Shown here one piece after another: positions 49,881-63,068 of a stretch of DNA of 64,000 bases. Both the position numbers and the translations under genes were made by a program. Each line of letters starts with the position of its first letter. Within the stretch, counting starts at the first letter, position 1. The stretch is from Eumeta japonica. Lineage: Eukaryota; Arthropoda; Insecta; Lepidoptera; Psychidae. Where the stretch lies: positions 124,001 to 188,000 of the forward strand of contig BGZK01001002.1 in NCBI GenBank assembly GCA_005406025.1, given 5' to 3'. Below the pieces are notes generated by a model. The model saw nothing but the letters and a program-made list of their open reading frames with translations. It was not told the DNA's origin and searched no databases.

Positions 49881-51309
49881 AAGGGAGAGGACTCCAAATG
49901 CTGTTGTTAGGGCCGGAAAAAGCTGCCCTCAAATAAATTGCGAGCTATTTTTAGAAATTCCAACTGTTTTGTACAGGGAATCAAATTTTATAAGTATGAT
50001 AAATTAAGAATGGAGTTTAAAGGTAATGAATCTATCTGATTTGTGCTCTCCATTATAAAATATTTTACTTTAATCAGTATATTGAAGTAAAATATTTTAT
50101 AATGATCGCATTGAAGATTCCGGCGAGCTTTCTTCAATCAGCATGGTGAAGAACATTTGCCAAAATCTTCAGTGAGGTATAAAATTCACAACACGCAATG
50201 GGTAAGTGCGGGCATTACGGTAACGTGTATATATGCATTCTTCTCCTAAAAAAAGTATTTATAGTTATTTCAGAATTTTGCTACGTGTCGCCATGGTGAC
50301 CGCTGGTTGTTTATTACGTTTGTTCGTGATAGGCTCGCAAACGCGTGGACCGAGGAAGATTCTGTCACAACTGATGGAGTGTGATAATATTAAATAATTA
50401 ATGTATCGAAGTGAATGAAACTAAATATCTCAGCAGTCATGGAGTGGAATCAATTTATTTAAGAAACAATCCGTAATCTCAACTATGATGTACTTCATTC
50501 GTCTTGTTTCGTGTTCCCGATCGTAAAAAGTCCCAAATTTGGTAACAAGAAAGTTTTCTTAAGAAACTCAAGACCACTGCCCTCGAATTATGTGCTTATC
50601 GTACATGTGTATATACAGCGAGATTTGTGTGCTATTATTTGCCGAGCAGTATTTTTTTAAGACAAATCTAATATTATATCACGTTTTCATCTGCCCAATA
50701 CTGAGGCACACCCTACCATAATACCTTTGTATCTGAGATGCTCGGACTTTAACCCGTGTCGCTGCCCCGATACGGGTCGATGATCGCTAACTGCCGTCAT
50801 AATCAACATCATGTACGGAACCGAAGGCTTAATTTTCTCGTGGAAGCAAGGAGAGCGATTTAATTTGATTCAAGTTGTAAGCAAGTTATCCAGAAGTACT
50901 TTGTTATGTTTTGTTAAAAAATACGAACTTCTACAGCGTTAGCTTTGTGTTTTTAATTGGAAGCACAGAAAACGTACCCGATGGACTTAGACGTCTTAGC
51001 TTACGTTAGGGACATTGAAAATAATGTACAAATAAATTTAGCATCTCATCATCTACATCTCTATAATAAAGTTCGTGACGGTATTTCCATGACTGTATTT
51101 CATTTTTTTTTCTGATGAATAAAAAAAAGGTTTTGAAATAGATCAATAGGAAGAAAAAACAAATCAAAGATGAAAAGACGTCGTCTTTGTTTACAGAACG
51201 AGGTCATACAGAGAGTTATTTATTTCAGTTAGAATCATCGCCGTAAGCGGCGTCGAGGGTTGAAGCACAATCGGGATTGGAAATGAAAACGAGAGTTTAT
51301 TCCTTGCCC
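49881..51309. other. AT-rich non-coding stretch
   Basis: No gene recognised; a strong hairpin is listed separately. Confidence 0.5.
50052..50103. repeat. Perfect 19-bp hairpin
   Basis: ATTATAAAATATTTTACTT (50052..50070) is the exact reverse complement of 50085..50103, with a 14-nt loop. It is AT-rich, but the perfect arm is longer than the surrounding chance palindromes. Confidence 0.85.
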
Positions 51310-51324
51310 GTGCTCGCGGAGGCG

Positions 51325-51475
51325 CGTGTAGAAGTAGGATCTAGATAGTGATTAGTATTGGAATCGGTATCAGTATCACCGGCATACCCGCATTCCCGTA
51401 TCTTGATCGGTAGCCGAATAGAGATCGAGATTAGGACACTGTATCAAATGAATTTGGGATCTGGATTAAGATCGC
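51325..51475. repeat. Degenerate hexamer repeat
   Basis: Six-base words related to GGAATC, GGTATC, AGTATC, TTGATC, GAGATC and GGGATC recur over about 150 bp. Same flavour as 10235..10345. Confidence 0.5.
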
Positions 51476-51889
51476 AAACCGCGTTAACGATTTGAATCGA
51501 CATTAAACTGTCGATCTTATTCGTTCCGGCAAAGCGTTGGACGGCGGCCAGTTTTTATTATAGATTTGTATTTAAACCGAAATGTGTCCACACTCGATAC
51601 GAAACGAATCATCCCAAAGAGCAAGCGGACGGCGTCCAATAAAAACTTTTAAGCACGTTCGCGCCAGCAAAAACCGGCGAAGAACTGGAGAGCACGCATT
51701 AACAGTGAGAAATTCCTACGCTGTGCAGTTAACCGTAAAATCACTGCTTCGCAGATATTTATTTGTTTTTTTATCTCATTCCACTCGACAAAATAGTTCC
51801 CCGAACGAGACGGGAAAAAACGTACGGAGCCGACAATTACAGCTTATGCAATCGGTGAACGATTAACAAAAAAGTTAACCAGGATTTCT

Positions 51890-52220
51890 CGATGGCGGGT
51901 AATACGCGCTCTATGATTCAGCGGGGAAAACGCCGGCGCGACGATAGACGACGGCGACGCGGGCCGGTGTCGAGTTTGGACGCAAAACGAAAAGCTCACC
52001 TGCCGGCCCCGCCCCGCGGGTGACGCGCGCCGCGTCGCATCCTGTTTCCTACCGCACGCGGCCAAGTTAATGACGTGACCGACACGCGGACAATGAACGC
52101 GGATACACGCCCTCGCGTGCCGTTCCGGAACACCGTACACTCGGCTCCGGACAATGAAGTGGCGAATTCGATTTTTTCGATAACTACTCGTCGAGTCGGA
52201 TAAGTACTTATAAGTCAACA
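51890..52220. promoter_or_regulatory. GC/CpG-rich island, possible promoter of the zinc-finger gene
   Basis: A GC-rich block that ends on the minus strand in a near-consensus splice donor, GGCAG|GTGAGC, with exon side starting at 52000. This would make 52000 to about 52200 a non-coding first exon and the island a promoter. The donor fits the candidate exon at 48237..48271 in strand and order. No transcript evidence exists here, so this is a hypothesis. Confidence 0.28.
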
Positions 52221-52849
52221 CGTCCGCGTCGCGGCGAAGGATCTAATGTTACTGAAGCGGTACATTTGAAGCCGTCTCTGTCTCTCTCTCTCTCTCTCAT
52301 CGCTATAGATCATGAGGCGCGTCAGCGGAAAATAAGGGTGCTGCATAACGGAACAACGATTTGAAATAAAAATGTGCACTTTAAAATTTTATTCTGTTCC
52401 TCTTCGAGCGGAATCGTTCGCGTACCTTATTTGGTTCTCGCTAAACGAGTGCAGCGTCGAAGACGTTTCGGCCGTTTGGCCATTATCGTCGGTAAATTAT
52501 GATCGCGGAAGGCGAAATCTCCGCTTACAAAAAAAAAAAAATAAAGACCGCGGGCCCGAAGGTATCGAAAAGGTCGTAGCTTCGTTCGCGGAGCGGCGAC
52601 AAGAAATAAATACCTAAGTATTTCGAACGGGGTCTAGACAAAGCAAGACAGAAATAGACGAGGTAGAGCCGGCCAGTAATGTGCCTCATTGAACGGGCGA
52701 ATTTCGAACTGTAAAAAGAGCCGAGCGCACTCAATAAGGAAATAATCAAAGCTTAAATTATCGATATTCGGTGACAAAAACATTTCGGCCCGTGCAAAAA
52801 CTTTAATTGTCGCCGAATCAGGAACTGTGCGACTGTAGGTGTTCTCCCC
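52221..52849. other. Non-coding stretch
   Basis: Contains a CT microsatellite (52275..52298). No gene recognised. Confidence 0.45.
52275..52298. repeat. CT microsatellite
   Basis: TC/CT dinucleotides with one G interruption. Confidence 0.9.
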
Positions 52850-53640
52850 TCTCTGCGAAACCGCTGAAATATCATGAAACGTCGACGGCGGCGTGCAGGC
52901 CGAGCGGCGCGGCGCTCGTCGCCATCTGATAGACCTGGATTCTATTGCGGGCGAAGCGATCAGTTATAAAAAAATATCATAGTGTGTGAAAATATAGATC
53001 ACAAAATGAAGTTTCCAGTGTATTTGATTCATAGAAAATACTATTACGCCTGAATTACACGTTAATATCCAGTCATTAGATTACTACATAATAACATCAA
53101 ATTTTACTCTTCAGTAATTTTGTTTTTATATATATATACTTTGTTCTTGAAGTGTTGAAATCATTTTGGCATTCGTATTGTCTGTACACAAATTTATTTA
53201 AAATTTTGGCATATGGTTGACCTGAAAATAATTACGTGCATAGTGAAAACGATGAGAGCGTGCCGACCGGCCCGATGTGTGAAATAATTTACATAAGCAA
53301 CAAAAACGGGCCGAAAGCCGGCCCGGCGCCCGCGCAGTCGACACAATGGAGATTGATCACAACACCTCTCGCGCTGTCGTCTTCATGATCTTATTGCCTT
53401 CAGCCGTTCGAACTTAATGGAGTCAGCTTATTGAAATTTAAACAAAATGACCGTCCGCATAATGGAATTAAATTAGGTTATCGTAACGAGAAAACGGGCT
53501 CTGAGAGGCCATCTTTTAAAGCTTAAATTCGACGACCCACTGCGGGCGATTCAACCTTCGAAATATTTCGATTTTCGATCGCGTGCGCGTCGAAGGCCGT
53601 CTCTCTCTATGCCGTCACGGAAACCGGTAGTAAGACAAGG
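52850..53640. promoter_or_regulatory. Interrupted GC-richer region
   Basis: GC-rich parts at 52880-52950, 53260-53345 and 53520-53630 are separated by AT-rich DNA. Role inferred only. Confidence 0.22.
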
Positions 53641-55059
53641 ATAGTCATATAAATAATTGTGCTAACCCGAAGCGTTCATTGTTCTCGGCCGTAATGGAAC
53701 AGAATAAAGGAGATGAAGCAGCGGTATTCGTGACTGCGAGATGGAAACGTGATATTACGTTTATTAGACAGAGACGGAAAACATTTGGAACAGGGTCGAC
53801 GGCCGCCCGAGGAAGGCGAAATTGGATTTTCTCAAGAGTTAAGTTTCATTCGGGACACGTCAATCAAATATTCCGTTTCATGGTGACTCGTACGACTACG
53901 AGAAACGGGTCGGATCATCGGCGAAATACAAAAGAAGAGAAACCAACAGAATTGATTTGACGCAAGTCCCTCACCACAATGAACGACACATTTCCCACGA
54001 CCGTGTCCAACGAAGCTGCGGAAACGTACGTTATCAGTTGTCGGGATCTAAAAAAATGTTTGATTTCAATTTCGCCGTACACGCTTCAATTAATTTGTAG
54101 CAGCAAAGAAAGAATATGTATTTTTTATTTGTAATTTAAAGCGGTTTCGGAGGCCGCCGAAGAAATAAGTAGGGACATTTTTGTGGATTATAGAATTCTT
54201 TAAACGTTTTATGTGAACTAAATTTAAAAATATATGTATGTATACAGCATACCACATAAAAATATTTATCAAAATTCTCGACATATTTTTATACTTATGC
54301 GTGTCGGGTCCTTTTGTATATACGAGTGTAAATCTGATAGCAAATTGCATGAGGCTTAATTTCAAAACGTTAAGTAAAATGTTTTTTACGATTTCCTGTT
54401 AATCGTTTAAAAAAAAATCGTATGGTTAGCATAGCTATATTAATTTTTTAAGTGAAAATCAAATTAGAATTTAATTAATGAGAATTAATTGAATTTTTAC
54501 ATAGTATTTTTTTGTTTAAATTACCTCTCAGAATACCTTAAGGTTTATAAATCGGCGCAAAAATAACTTGTGTAACTCTTTCCTTTGCTAAATTATAGCT
54601 GAATTTTTTTGTCACACACAGGGAATTTTGGGGCACTTTTCTAATCCTTCTCCCCGTTCAATATCGGAAGCACAAAATTATGTCGATTCGTCAACAGGAA
54701 GGGCTCTGTTTGGATATGTTCTTAGAATAAAACGGTTACTTAGCGCCATAATCCTGGTCGCCTCTTGTCGAGGTATGCACAAATATTTGGCGATATTTAA
54801 ACAGTTACGTTTCTAGCTCTAGCGGGATCTCAGTATGGGAGCCTTTTGAAAAACCTTTTCATGTTGAAAAAATCCGTGACTCTCAACTCTCTAAGCACGC
54901 TTACGTCCGACTCGAACGGCCCCTACCTGCTCAAGAGGAATAAGCAATAGATCTCACACTGCAATCGCTATTATATGTTTTCAAACGAACTACATCTACA
55001 TAAATATCAAAAACAGACTACATGTACAGTAATACGGCTTTCCGATCATTCCCGCAAAT
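53641..55059. other. Non-coding stretch
   Basis: A 93-codon open frame at 53679..53960 (plus) has no recognisable motif, and I do not call it a gene. Otherwise nothing is recognised. Confidence 0.45.
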
Positions 55060-55310
55060 AAAAAAAGTACGCGACGGGGGCGAGCGCTACGCGCGGTCCC
55101 GTAGCAGGAGCGCGCCCGTAGCGGGAGCGCGGACCGTTACGCCGGCGTCCTTGGCTGAGTTCTTTCTCGACGAGTCCACAGGTTGGTCCGAACTCGTTCC
55201 GCGGCGCCGATACCGCTGCGCACGTGTGCGCCCCCCGCCCGCGCCCCCCGCCCGCGCCGCTACGCCCATGTGTGCCTCTGTGACTGCGCCGCACGTCCGA
55301 TAGGTATTCG
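55060..55310. promoter_or_regulatory. GC/CpG-rich island
   Basis: Very GC-rich, with GAGCGCG, GCCCCCCGCCC and CCGTAGC words repeated. Open frames on both strands overlap and are low in complexity. Role inferred. Confidence 0.3.
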
Positions 55311-58300
55311 CTGTTCTATGCTTTCGCGTATTTATTAGGATTAGGGTTCACGTTGCGGAGGGTTTTGAAGTTAATTCAGTGAAAATAATATCAATGCGTA
55401 TAGATACATGCATTATTTATCTTTAACGTAGACAAGAATTGCGATAAGAGGGTTTTGTTTACGACGAGCAGACAAAAATTGAATCTACAATTTACTTCCG
55501 GCTTTGAATTAAATTAAGAATTTACAATATCAAGTATTCACTTAATAACCCGGATAAGAGTACGCTTCCGTTTCTGAGGATCTTAAAATACGGTACATTA
55601 AGAAACAGAACAATTGTCGCATTGAACGTAATATCGACTAATCGACTAATGCTGAAATATAATAAACGATTTTATGTGTATAGTAGAAATACATAATTCT
55701 GTTAGTATGGTTTTCGTTCGTCATATTTTACTGAATTCGAATATATGTTCTCCGATATTTTTTCAAATTTGTCAACGTGAAATATATATATAAACATATT
55801 TTAAATTTTGTGCCACATTTATATTTGATTTATAATATGATGCGATTTGGATCATCCGGAAATTAAAAATTACGTGTTCAAATGCAGGAATTATTACAGC
55901 ATTTACACCACGTCCACGATTATAAAACATGACTTTAAATACAGGTTAATTTCGAGTTGTTAGCCGTTAAATTTGCCTAGCGGTATGATTAAGTCGATTA
56001 GTGCAATAATCTGCGATTAATAAATTATATATTCCTATGCAACAGTTCAAAGTAATTGGAACGTTCAGTTATGATAGTGTGTACTAATAATATCAAGAAA
56101 ACTTTTTGTTACCAGGCAAGTAATAGCATTTACTGTAATTAAAGGAATTATATTTTTATCATAACAAAGAATTTGCCTTTTCGATGGCGGATTATTACAA
56201 TAACGAGTATTCAATGTGTTTTGGACAATGACTTTTGTTTTGTTTTTTTTTCATTGCCTAAAATATATGGGGTTTATAAAAATCAATTAAGTTACACCTT
56301 TAATGTTAGAACATAAATGATTAATTAGAATATTCTTTAAAATTCGGGTATTATTACGTGTTTGAATGTAAGAAAAATAATAAAATCAATAGCTTAACGC
56401 GTTGTATTAATAAAGAAGCGAATAATCACGATCGAATCGAGTCGTGCCGCAGAGTATAATGATAACGAGTTCGAGCGCTCTCGGGAATATAGGTCACCCA
56501 CATTTTAAAACGGCTCGCGGGTCAGACATAATAGTTTGCACAATAATAACGTAGTCGACAATAGTCTCGCTCATTCACTCCACGTGTGTCGAAATCGTAA
56601 TTGACAAAGGTCAGTGATTGATCACGAGCGGAGGTCGGGCGCTGCGCCCGCGCCGGCGCGGACCTAACCATTGGACGTTATTATTTTTAATGCTTCCGAG
56701 CGCATTAATCGGTTCTTGTTGTATTTATTTCGGTAATCGTCTCGCTGAAAGCTTTTAGCGATGAGGTCGAAACGAAATGGGAACACATATAGGCAGATAC
56801 GAGTTGGGCAACGCGCGACAAGGACGCCGTCCGTATAAAAGCGACTGTAACGCGCAGCTTTAAAAGTGATAATGACGTTTTTGTAGTAATAAAACCCGAC
56901 TCGAAACGGAGGCGGTCGAAGTTTTTTTTTCACTCGTTACGATAGTAGAGAAAAATCCCGCCTCAATTCGGAGGCAATAACTTGGATTACGATATTGTTA
57001 ATTGAATTTCAATTTAAGTTTCGTGTTTTTTTTTCTCAGAGCGTAGATAAAATGGATACCATCGTTACCTATAGATAACGCAATAAGGGTCGAAGAGGTA
57101 GTGGGAATACCATAGATCTATAACATCTATAACGCATACAGCTATTATACGAATAGAATTCGAAAATACTCATGTCGGTGGTGTGCAGTGGCTTTATGGG
57201 GGGGCGTCGAAGTAAGCTCACCGGAGACGACGTCCCAAAGTATGATCGGCGGCACCCGACCGACCGGTGACACCGTCGTCTGCCTTTTTAAAGTTACATT
57301 AAAATAATTAATGCCGGAAACAGGTGACGCCTCTTTCCTAAAATACTCAACGTAATTAAATATTAATATTTTTTGTTTAATAACAAATACTAGTTAATGT
57401 TCTTGGGAAATTAATTGTGATGTAAAACAATAGCAGTATTGCCATAAACGTTGACGTGTTACGATAAGTTATTGACGAGAGACAAATAGTTGAAACAGAT
57501 CTAAATGTTTTTAATTTCGTATTTGCCAGTTATCGTTATGTATGTGCGATGTGTCTAGTCAATATGTCGACACTTAATAGGGACATCGTTGCTGACCAGC
57601 CCCCTCGGTGCGGTGAATAGACCACATCGACTGCAAAAGTACAAAAATTGAAAAGCTGAACCTCGCGCCTACAAGAAGTACCCGCTCCCGCAGTTTTTAC
57701 CCAAAACTTGAAATACAAATGTGTCGACGAAAAAAATCTGGATTACATACCATTCAGAAATTTAGAAAGAAATATCCTAATTTCGAGACGAGATGGCATT
57801 AATATGTAATAACGATTTTGTATGGCGCCAGTTTTGATTTATGCGTGGCACAAAAATATTATGCACCCGGTACCGTATTTCATTATTATAAAACGTCTAT
57901 TTTTAGCGACTGTGTAATATGTATTCGTATTCCAAATCGAATTCTAACATCGTAATCAAGGATTTTACTACTAAAGTCTAAAAATTTCGGTTGCTTACAT
58001 GTTAGTATTACTATAAACATATAATAGATTCATAAAGTAAACTAAATCTGCTTATGCTTACCTTATAACGTGTTAATAGTTACTAGACTTGATTTACCTA
58101 GATTTATAACATTTATACACGTCATGTTTCAAAACACAAATAATGTTATCCATTGTTGCATGTTCATAACAAATACTTCGACGCTATCGCACTGCGGTAT
58201 CCAGATATTTCGATTCTAGACACCAAAATTGCAATCTCAAACACCATATTTCCTAAATACCAATATGCACACCCATCGTACCACGCGTTAGTAACTACCA

Positions 58301-59534
58301 CCGCCGCGGACCTCATGAATCAGATTAATTTATACATGTGTTTATGCTAGCTCTACTGTGCCAGCTGGTGTGCGTACCGAATGACCAATGCGAGGCGAGT
58401 TAGGCAGGTGTGCGCGCGCGTGCGCACGTAAGGCCGAGGTTCAACGTACCAGGCTGGAGCTACGCGAGTTCCTTGTTCCACTTTACAACTGGCATTATAT
58501 TATTATGGTCACAAATGGGGTTTCCGACTTTAGCAACGACCATTTCATTTTTATATAAATTTGGGTTTGTAGAGTTATCACGACAGCCGTACGAATGAGT
58601 TACGAAAAACTGTAATTATTTTTTTGTCTGTCAAGAATTGTTTATTTTTTATCCAAAGCGTGATCAGGAATTAAATATGTACCATATGACACTGTAAATT
58701 AAAAACAATTTAAACTAAAGCGTCTCGATACATGAGTTATGACAGTTTTCAACGTTACTTTACCGGACGACAACGCGCATACAAAAGACATCAACGCCAA
58801 CGTAAGCAGGCTAGCTTTTTTTTTTGCGTCATTTTAACTGTGTCGTTTCGATCTTAAAAATGAAGTGAATGTAGAATGTTGTAAGACTAAGATTGAGATC
58901 TTTGAAATTGCTTTTTCATTTCTGATATCCAGATTAATTTTTTGATATGAAAGGATTTTAATGGTAATTAAATCAATAAAATTGTATTTGGAACCAAGAG
59001 GTTATAGAATGCAAACAATTTTTGTTGAAAAGTACGAAAAACCATAAATGTTTGATTCAGTTAATAAAATTGTTTTATTTTAGATAATAACATCCCTGTC
59101 TCAACTAGTATTATCAATATATTGGTTTACGGAGAAATAAATTAAATATTCAATTACTTAATTGATATGTAAATGAATTTGAGGTTTGCTTAAATTTAAT
59201 TTCAACTTTCGGATACGCAAGTATGCCCTAAACTTCAATACAAAATAAATAAACCCAAAATTATTTGGTCTAATTTTATGTGAATTCCCGTACAAGTATA
59301 CCCATCTCGAAATGAATTATCATATTTTAACAGTGATTCTTGATTTGAAAGAGACTTAATTTTTTGCTGAACTACATAATACTGTCTCTACTATTATTTA
59401 AGACGTTACGTCACAGGATAACAAAACAATTATTATCGTCCCTCTTATTCTATAATTGGACATTATTGAAAAAAAAACACAATACAGGAGCCGATAACAT
59501 AAAAATATGTACAGTTATTTACAAAAGCATGTAC
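55311..59534. other. AT-rich non-coding stretch
   Basis: No gene recognised. Small GC-rich patches lie at 56630-56670, 57185-57285 and 58400-58450. Confidence 0.5.
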
Positions 59535-59577
59535 GTACGTACATTTTGTACGTACAAGTACGTCAAAATGTATGTAC
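59535..59577. repeat. Near-perfect nested hairpin, about 20 bp of stem
   Basis: GTACGTACATTTTG (59535..59548) pairs with 59564..59577 at 13 of 14 positions, the exception being a G:T pair. The remaining loop contains ACGTAC-AA-GTACGT, which pairs perfectly with itself. Only one base lies outside the combined stem. Confidence 0.8.
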
Positions 59578-59619
59578 GCGAAATAGTGTATCGAAATATA
59601 AAATTGCACACGCTGCCCT

Positions 59620-59760
59620 GCAAGGCGACCCGGAAGCGGCGGCGGCGGACAAGCGAGCGGCGCCCTTGACTGTTGGCCGGCGCGCGCGCCGCCGCTCGGT
59701 GCAGAAAATAATTGTTATTGCCGATTTTATTACTCTCGGCGACGACGTTTCGGGTTCTGA
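59620..59760. promoter_or_regulatory. GC/CpG-rich island
   Basis: Short GC-rich block rich in GGCGGC and GCGCGC. Role inferred. Confidence 0.25.
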
Positions 59761-61638
59761 CAGTCGTAAAAATGCTGACTGATTGTAGTCCTTTTTTATT
59801 AGTCACTAATTTGAATGACCTAATACATCGCTATTTATCGACATCGATGTCGGCGCTATCGTAAGCTCGACGAGCTGATACGTTTTCGCGATTCGCACTT
59901 CGGTCAACTATCGAAAATATTGAGTGACATTTGAGAACATACAAATCAAAGCTGCAATCGCGGCGTAGAGCGTTGTGACAGATCCTGGAGACGATTTCGT
60001 CAGTGGAATCCATTTTAATACCGATCTCGCGGTAGGATCGATCAAAGTAAAGTGAAAATTCCTTGATGTTTACTCATTTTCGATAATCACGTCGTTCTAT
60101 TGAATATCAATATAACTGAAATGGCGTAATTGACACGTTCTAGCTCGAGTGACGTGCTGGAGCACGTTCATTGGTCCGCAATCGCTATAATTGGTCGGAT
60201 TGACATGTTTCTGATTGTCACTTTCATTACCGTATCGTGTTGGAGTGTTTTATTATTTTTTAATCAATACATGGAAAATATATTAAATAAAAACAAAGTA
60301 ACCCCTTGCTTTTTACCAAATTTAAATACTCTGTGATATTATAGATCATAATCTAAAAATCACATTACACTTAGTTTTAAGAATTAAATATTGACCGGCC
60401 GCAAATTTTATAAGCACTTTTATATTACGATTTTATACGTCTAGTACTACGTAGTATTTCGGCGTACGAAATTCATAACATGTAGCCAACTGTTTGACGT
60501 TTCAATAAAAATTATCCGAAAGCAGTAATTACATGAAAATAATTGCCAGCTAACATACCGAAATATCAACGGATGACGATCATTGCACTTCGTCAAAAAC
60601 TTTAATTTGAGATCACGAAGCGATCAAATCATTCTCCTACTTGTGATGTATAGTTCATAAGCGTTCTACAATCATCGCGTTCCAATTCCCTTAATAACAG
60701 TTCGTGTTGTGAACGTTGAAATCGCTTACAGAATTTAAACGTTTGACGCGTATTATTAATAATCAAGTCGGTAAGTGGATTTTAATAGTTACCGAGTACG
60801 GCCAATCGTATTATTAATGAATTTAAAAAGTCGTATACGAAGTCCCCGTAACAGTTACCCTTCGTTTTGTGCGCAATACCCACGGCGCTTTAAAATTTCG
60901 ACGGCGTGCGATTTTGACGTTGGCTCCGTTAACGTAAGAAACGGTTAATTTTAATGACGTAAAAGTCAAAGTATAGAATCGCATCATTGAATCGAAGCTG
61001 CCACCGCTCGTGCAAGAGGCGGGATAGAGTTGTTGGACGTGAATTAGCTTGAAAGCGACGTTAACACCGTGACAATTACAACAATTTGAATACGCTTTAA
61101 CGATAATTCAAGACTTTCCCGTGGTTAACGATTTCACGTTACTTGAAAAATATTCTAATAATTTTTGATTGTGATCCGTGATTGGCCGCGTATTTTACAG
61201 TTGAAATATCGACTATAAATATTGCGTATATATGGTCAAATCACTAATAGGTAACTTATAATGAAATTTACGTTAATTTTAAAATTATTTGCCACTTTGG
61301 GTTGAAGAAGCACGATTTCTTCGTAAAATGTAAGAAGCAATGAAATCAATAATTTCATTGAATTACATTTCTCAGGAGTCCTAAAACGAATATTGTTCAC
61401 GGAATAATTTAGTAATAGAGAACTCTGAGCTCCAAAATATCTCGTTAAGCTAGTGTTATACATCGGCCTAACGAGATATTTATGAGCTATACATATTGGG
61501 GAGCTAAAAAAAAAATTATCTTTTATCAATACAATATAAATATGTCATCACAGCATGCTGACTCAGCTTCAATCTCGTATACCACTCCGATATATTGAAT
61601 CGTATCCAAAGTTGGCTGTTGGAGTTCGGTCCTGTCAG
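59761..61638. other. AT-rich non-coding stretch
   Basis: No gene recognised. Less AT-rich around 59830-60020 and 60830-61040. Confidence 0.5.
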
Positions 61639-62172
61639 TCTAAGAACCGGCATTAGAAAAATGTACCCTCGTATATTAATTGAATAAAATAATGTTTTAG
61701 ATAACAACATTATAAATTTATGAAAACAATGTCTGCTACCATAGTCCTACTGCCATTAACATATATTTTTTTTATGGAGGCAGCAAATAGTTTCATGATA
61801 ACTGCTAGTTATAAATGTATTTAGAATTTCGTATACTTTACATATGTGTTGATATTTTTTAATTATTAGATGAAGGAAATAACTTCGGTCTATCTACTCG
61901 TTTACACTTGGTTGCAGGTAGCTGTGGCAGTCATAAAGGCCGCTGCCTGTTGTAACAAAGTGTAATCGCATCATATTCGAAAGTTTTGTACTTGCAAAGT
62001 GCAATTAACATAAGAAGCAAAAAATTAATAATAAACTAATTAATGTTAGTAGCAGCAGGAGTACGGTGGCAGACATTGTTCTCATAAATTTATAAGAATG
62101 TTATCTGCCCGTAAAACATTATTTGATTCAATTAACAGATGAGGGTACATTTTTCTAATGCCGGATCTTAGA
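61639..62172. mobile_element. Foldback-type element with 120-130-bp inverted arms
   Basis: The left arm (61639 to about 61761) starts TCTAAGAACCGGCATTAGAA and is matched as reverse complement by the right arm (about 62041 to 62172), with a few substitutions and small indels. Shared words include AAAAATGTACCCTC, AATAATGTTTTA, ATAAATTTATGA and CAATGTCTGC. The 280-bp centre has no open frame. Long arms and lack of coding suggest a non-autonomous element. I did not find a clear target duplication and do not know the family. Confidence 0.75.
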
Positions 62173-62764
62173 TTATATGTCTTCTACGTAACGTGGCGCT
62201 TATTTTGAATCAGTGATAATTTTTAACCAGTAGAGAATTTTGTAAATTATCGACGAATTAGTTGTTTTTCTTATTACTCAATTTACTTCAAATCGAATAA
62301 ATCAATTAACGAAAAAAATAAGCAAATTACGCACACCAAGAAACTCTTTGAAATGACTTAAAAAGATCTTCAATTTGTTGACTAATTATAACATATTTAC
62401 ATATATGCATACACGTGATAGTTCTGATGATCCGATCGTAGGAAACAACTTCCTAAGACTTTAAAACGTTGAAGTTTGGGTAAATATACAGTTATCAATT
62501 TTTTAAATAATTATCTTAGTGGAAAGTTAAACACGGCTGCACAATTCGCACATGTCGCACTTCCATAAATTATATGATTGCATCATATAAATACAATGAA
62601 AGAACTTCAGCAAATATTGCTAAGTTGCCGAAGACGAAATTTTTTAATTGCGACTGCGTGTGCAACGGCGATAGATCGAAGAGGCGCCGGCGCCGCCTCG
62701 GGACGGCGGTGATCTCGCATGGACACAAATAAATTGAAATACATATAAAAGTATTTTTTATGAA
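62173..62764. other. AT-rich non-coding stretch
   Basis: No gene. A small GC-rich patch lies at 62680-62710. Confidence 0.5.
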
Positions 62765-63068
62765 AAAACATATATAATAATAATATAAATTCACGTCCAT
62801 TTCTTAGAAGGATAGGCATAGACTATAGATTTCCATATTGTACGATCTTTGCATATCTCTCTCGCCTCACTGACATCCATCAATCTTTTTATGCAAGCTT
62901 GTCGGTTTCGAGTGCTTAAAATTTGGCCCTTTTTTAATATGCCACCGATAAGGTCTACATAGGATTTTCTAGGGCGACCCTTGCCGACCTTTCCATCACA
63001 CACATACGCTCTATAGATTTGTTTTGGCAGTGCATTTTCATTCATCTTTTCCAAATGGCCAAACATAT
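62765..63068 (-). mobile_element. 5'-truncated non-LTR retrotransposon, 3' end
   Basis: Minus strand. An open frame of 91 codons (62791..63066) is the C terminus of the retrotransposon polyprotein, reading FGHLEKMNE, KQIYRAYVCDGKVGKGRPRK, GGILKKGQILSTRNRQ, CIKRLMDVSEAREICKDRT and IWKSIVYAYPS. Homology stops abruptly at about 63068, as expected of incomplete reverse transcription. A short AT-rich end (TTATATTATTATTATAT) follows the stop. Same family as 38686..39545 and better preserved, so probably younger. Confidence 0.85.

Noticed and set aside
51844..52221. 125-codon minus-strand open frame
   Set aside because: GC-island artefact as a protein; only its splice-donor-like sequence was kept as a finding.
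52669..52690. Resemblance to miR-193 (ACTGGCC on the minus strand)
   Set aside because: Only seven bases match and no hairpin is seen.
53679..53960. 93-codon plus-strand open frame
   Set aside because: Arg/Thr-rich without a recognisable motif; no splice or promoter context found.
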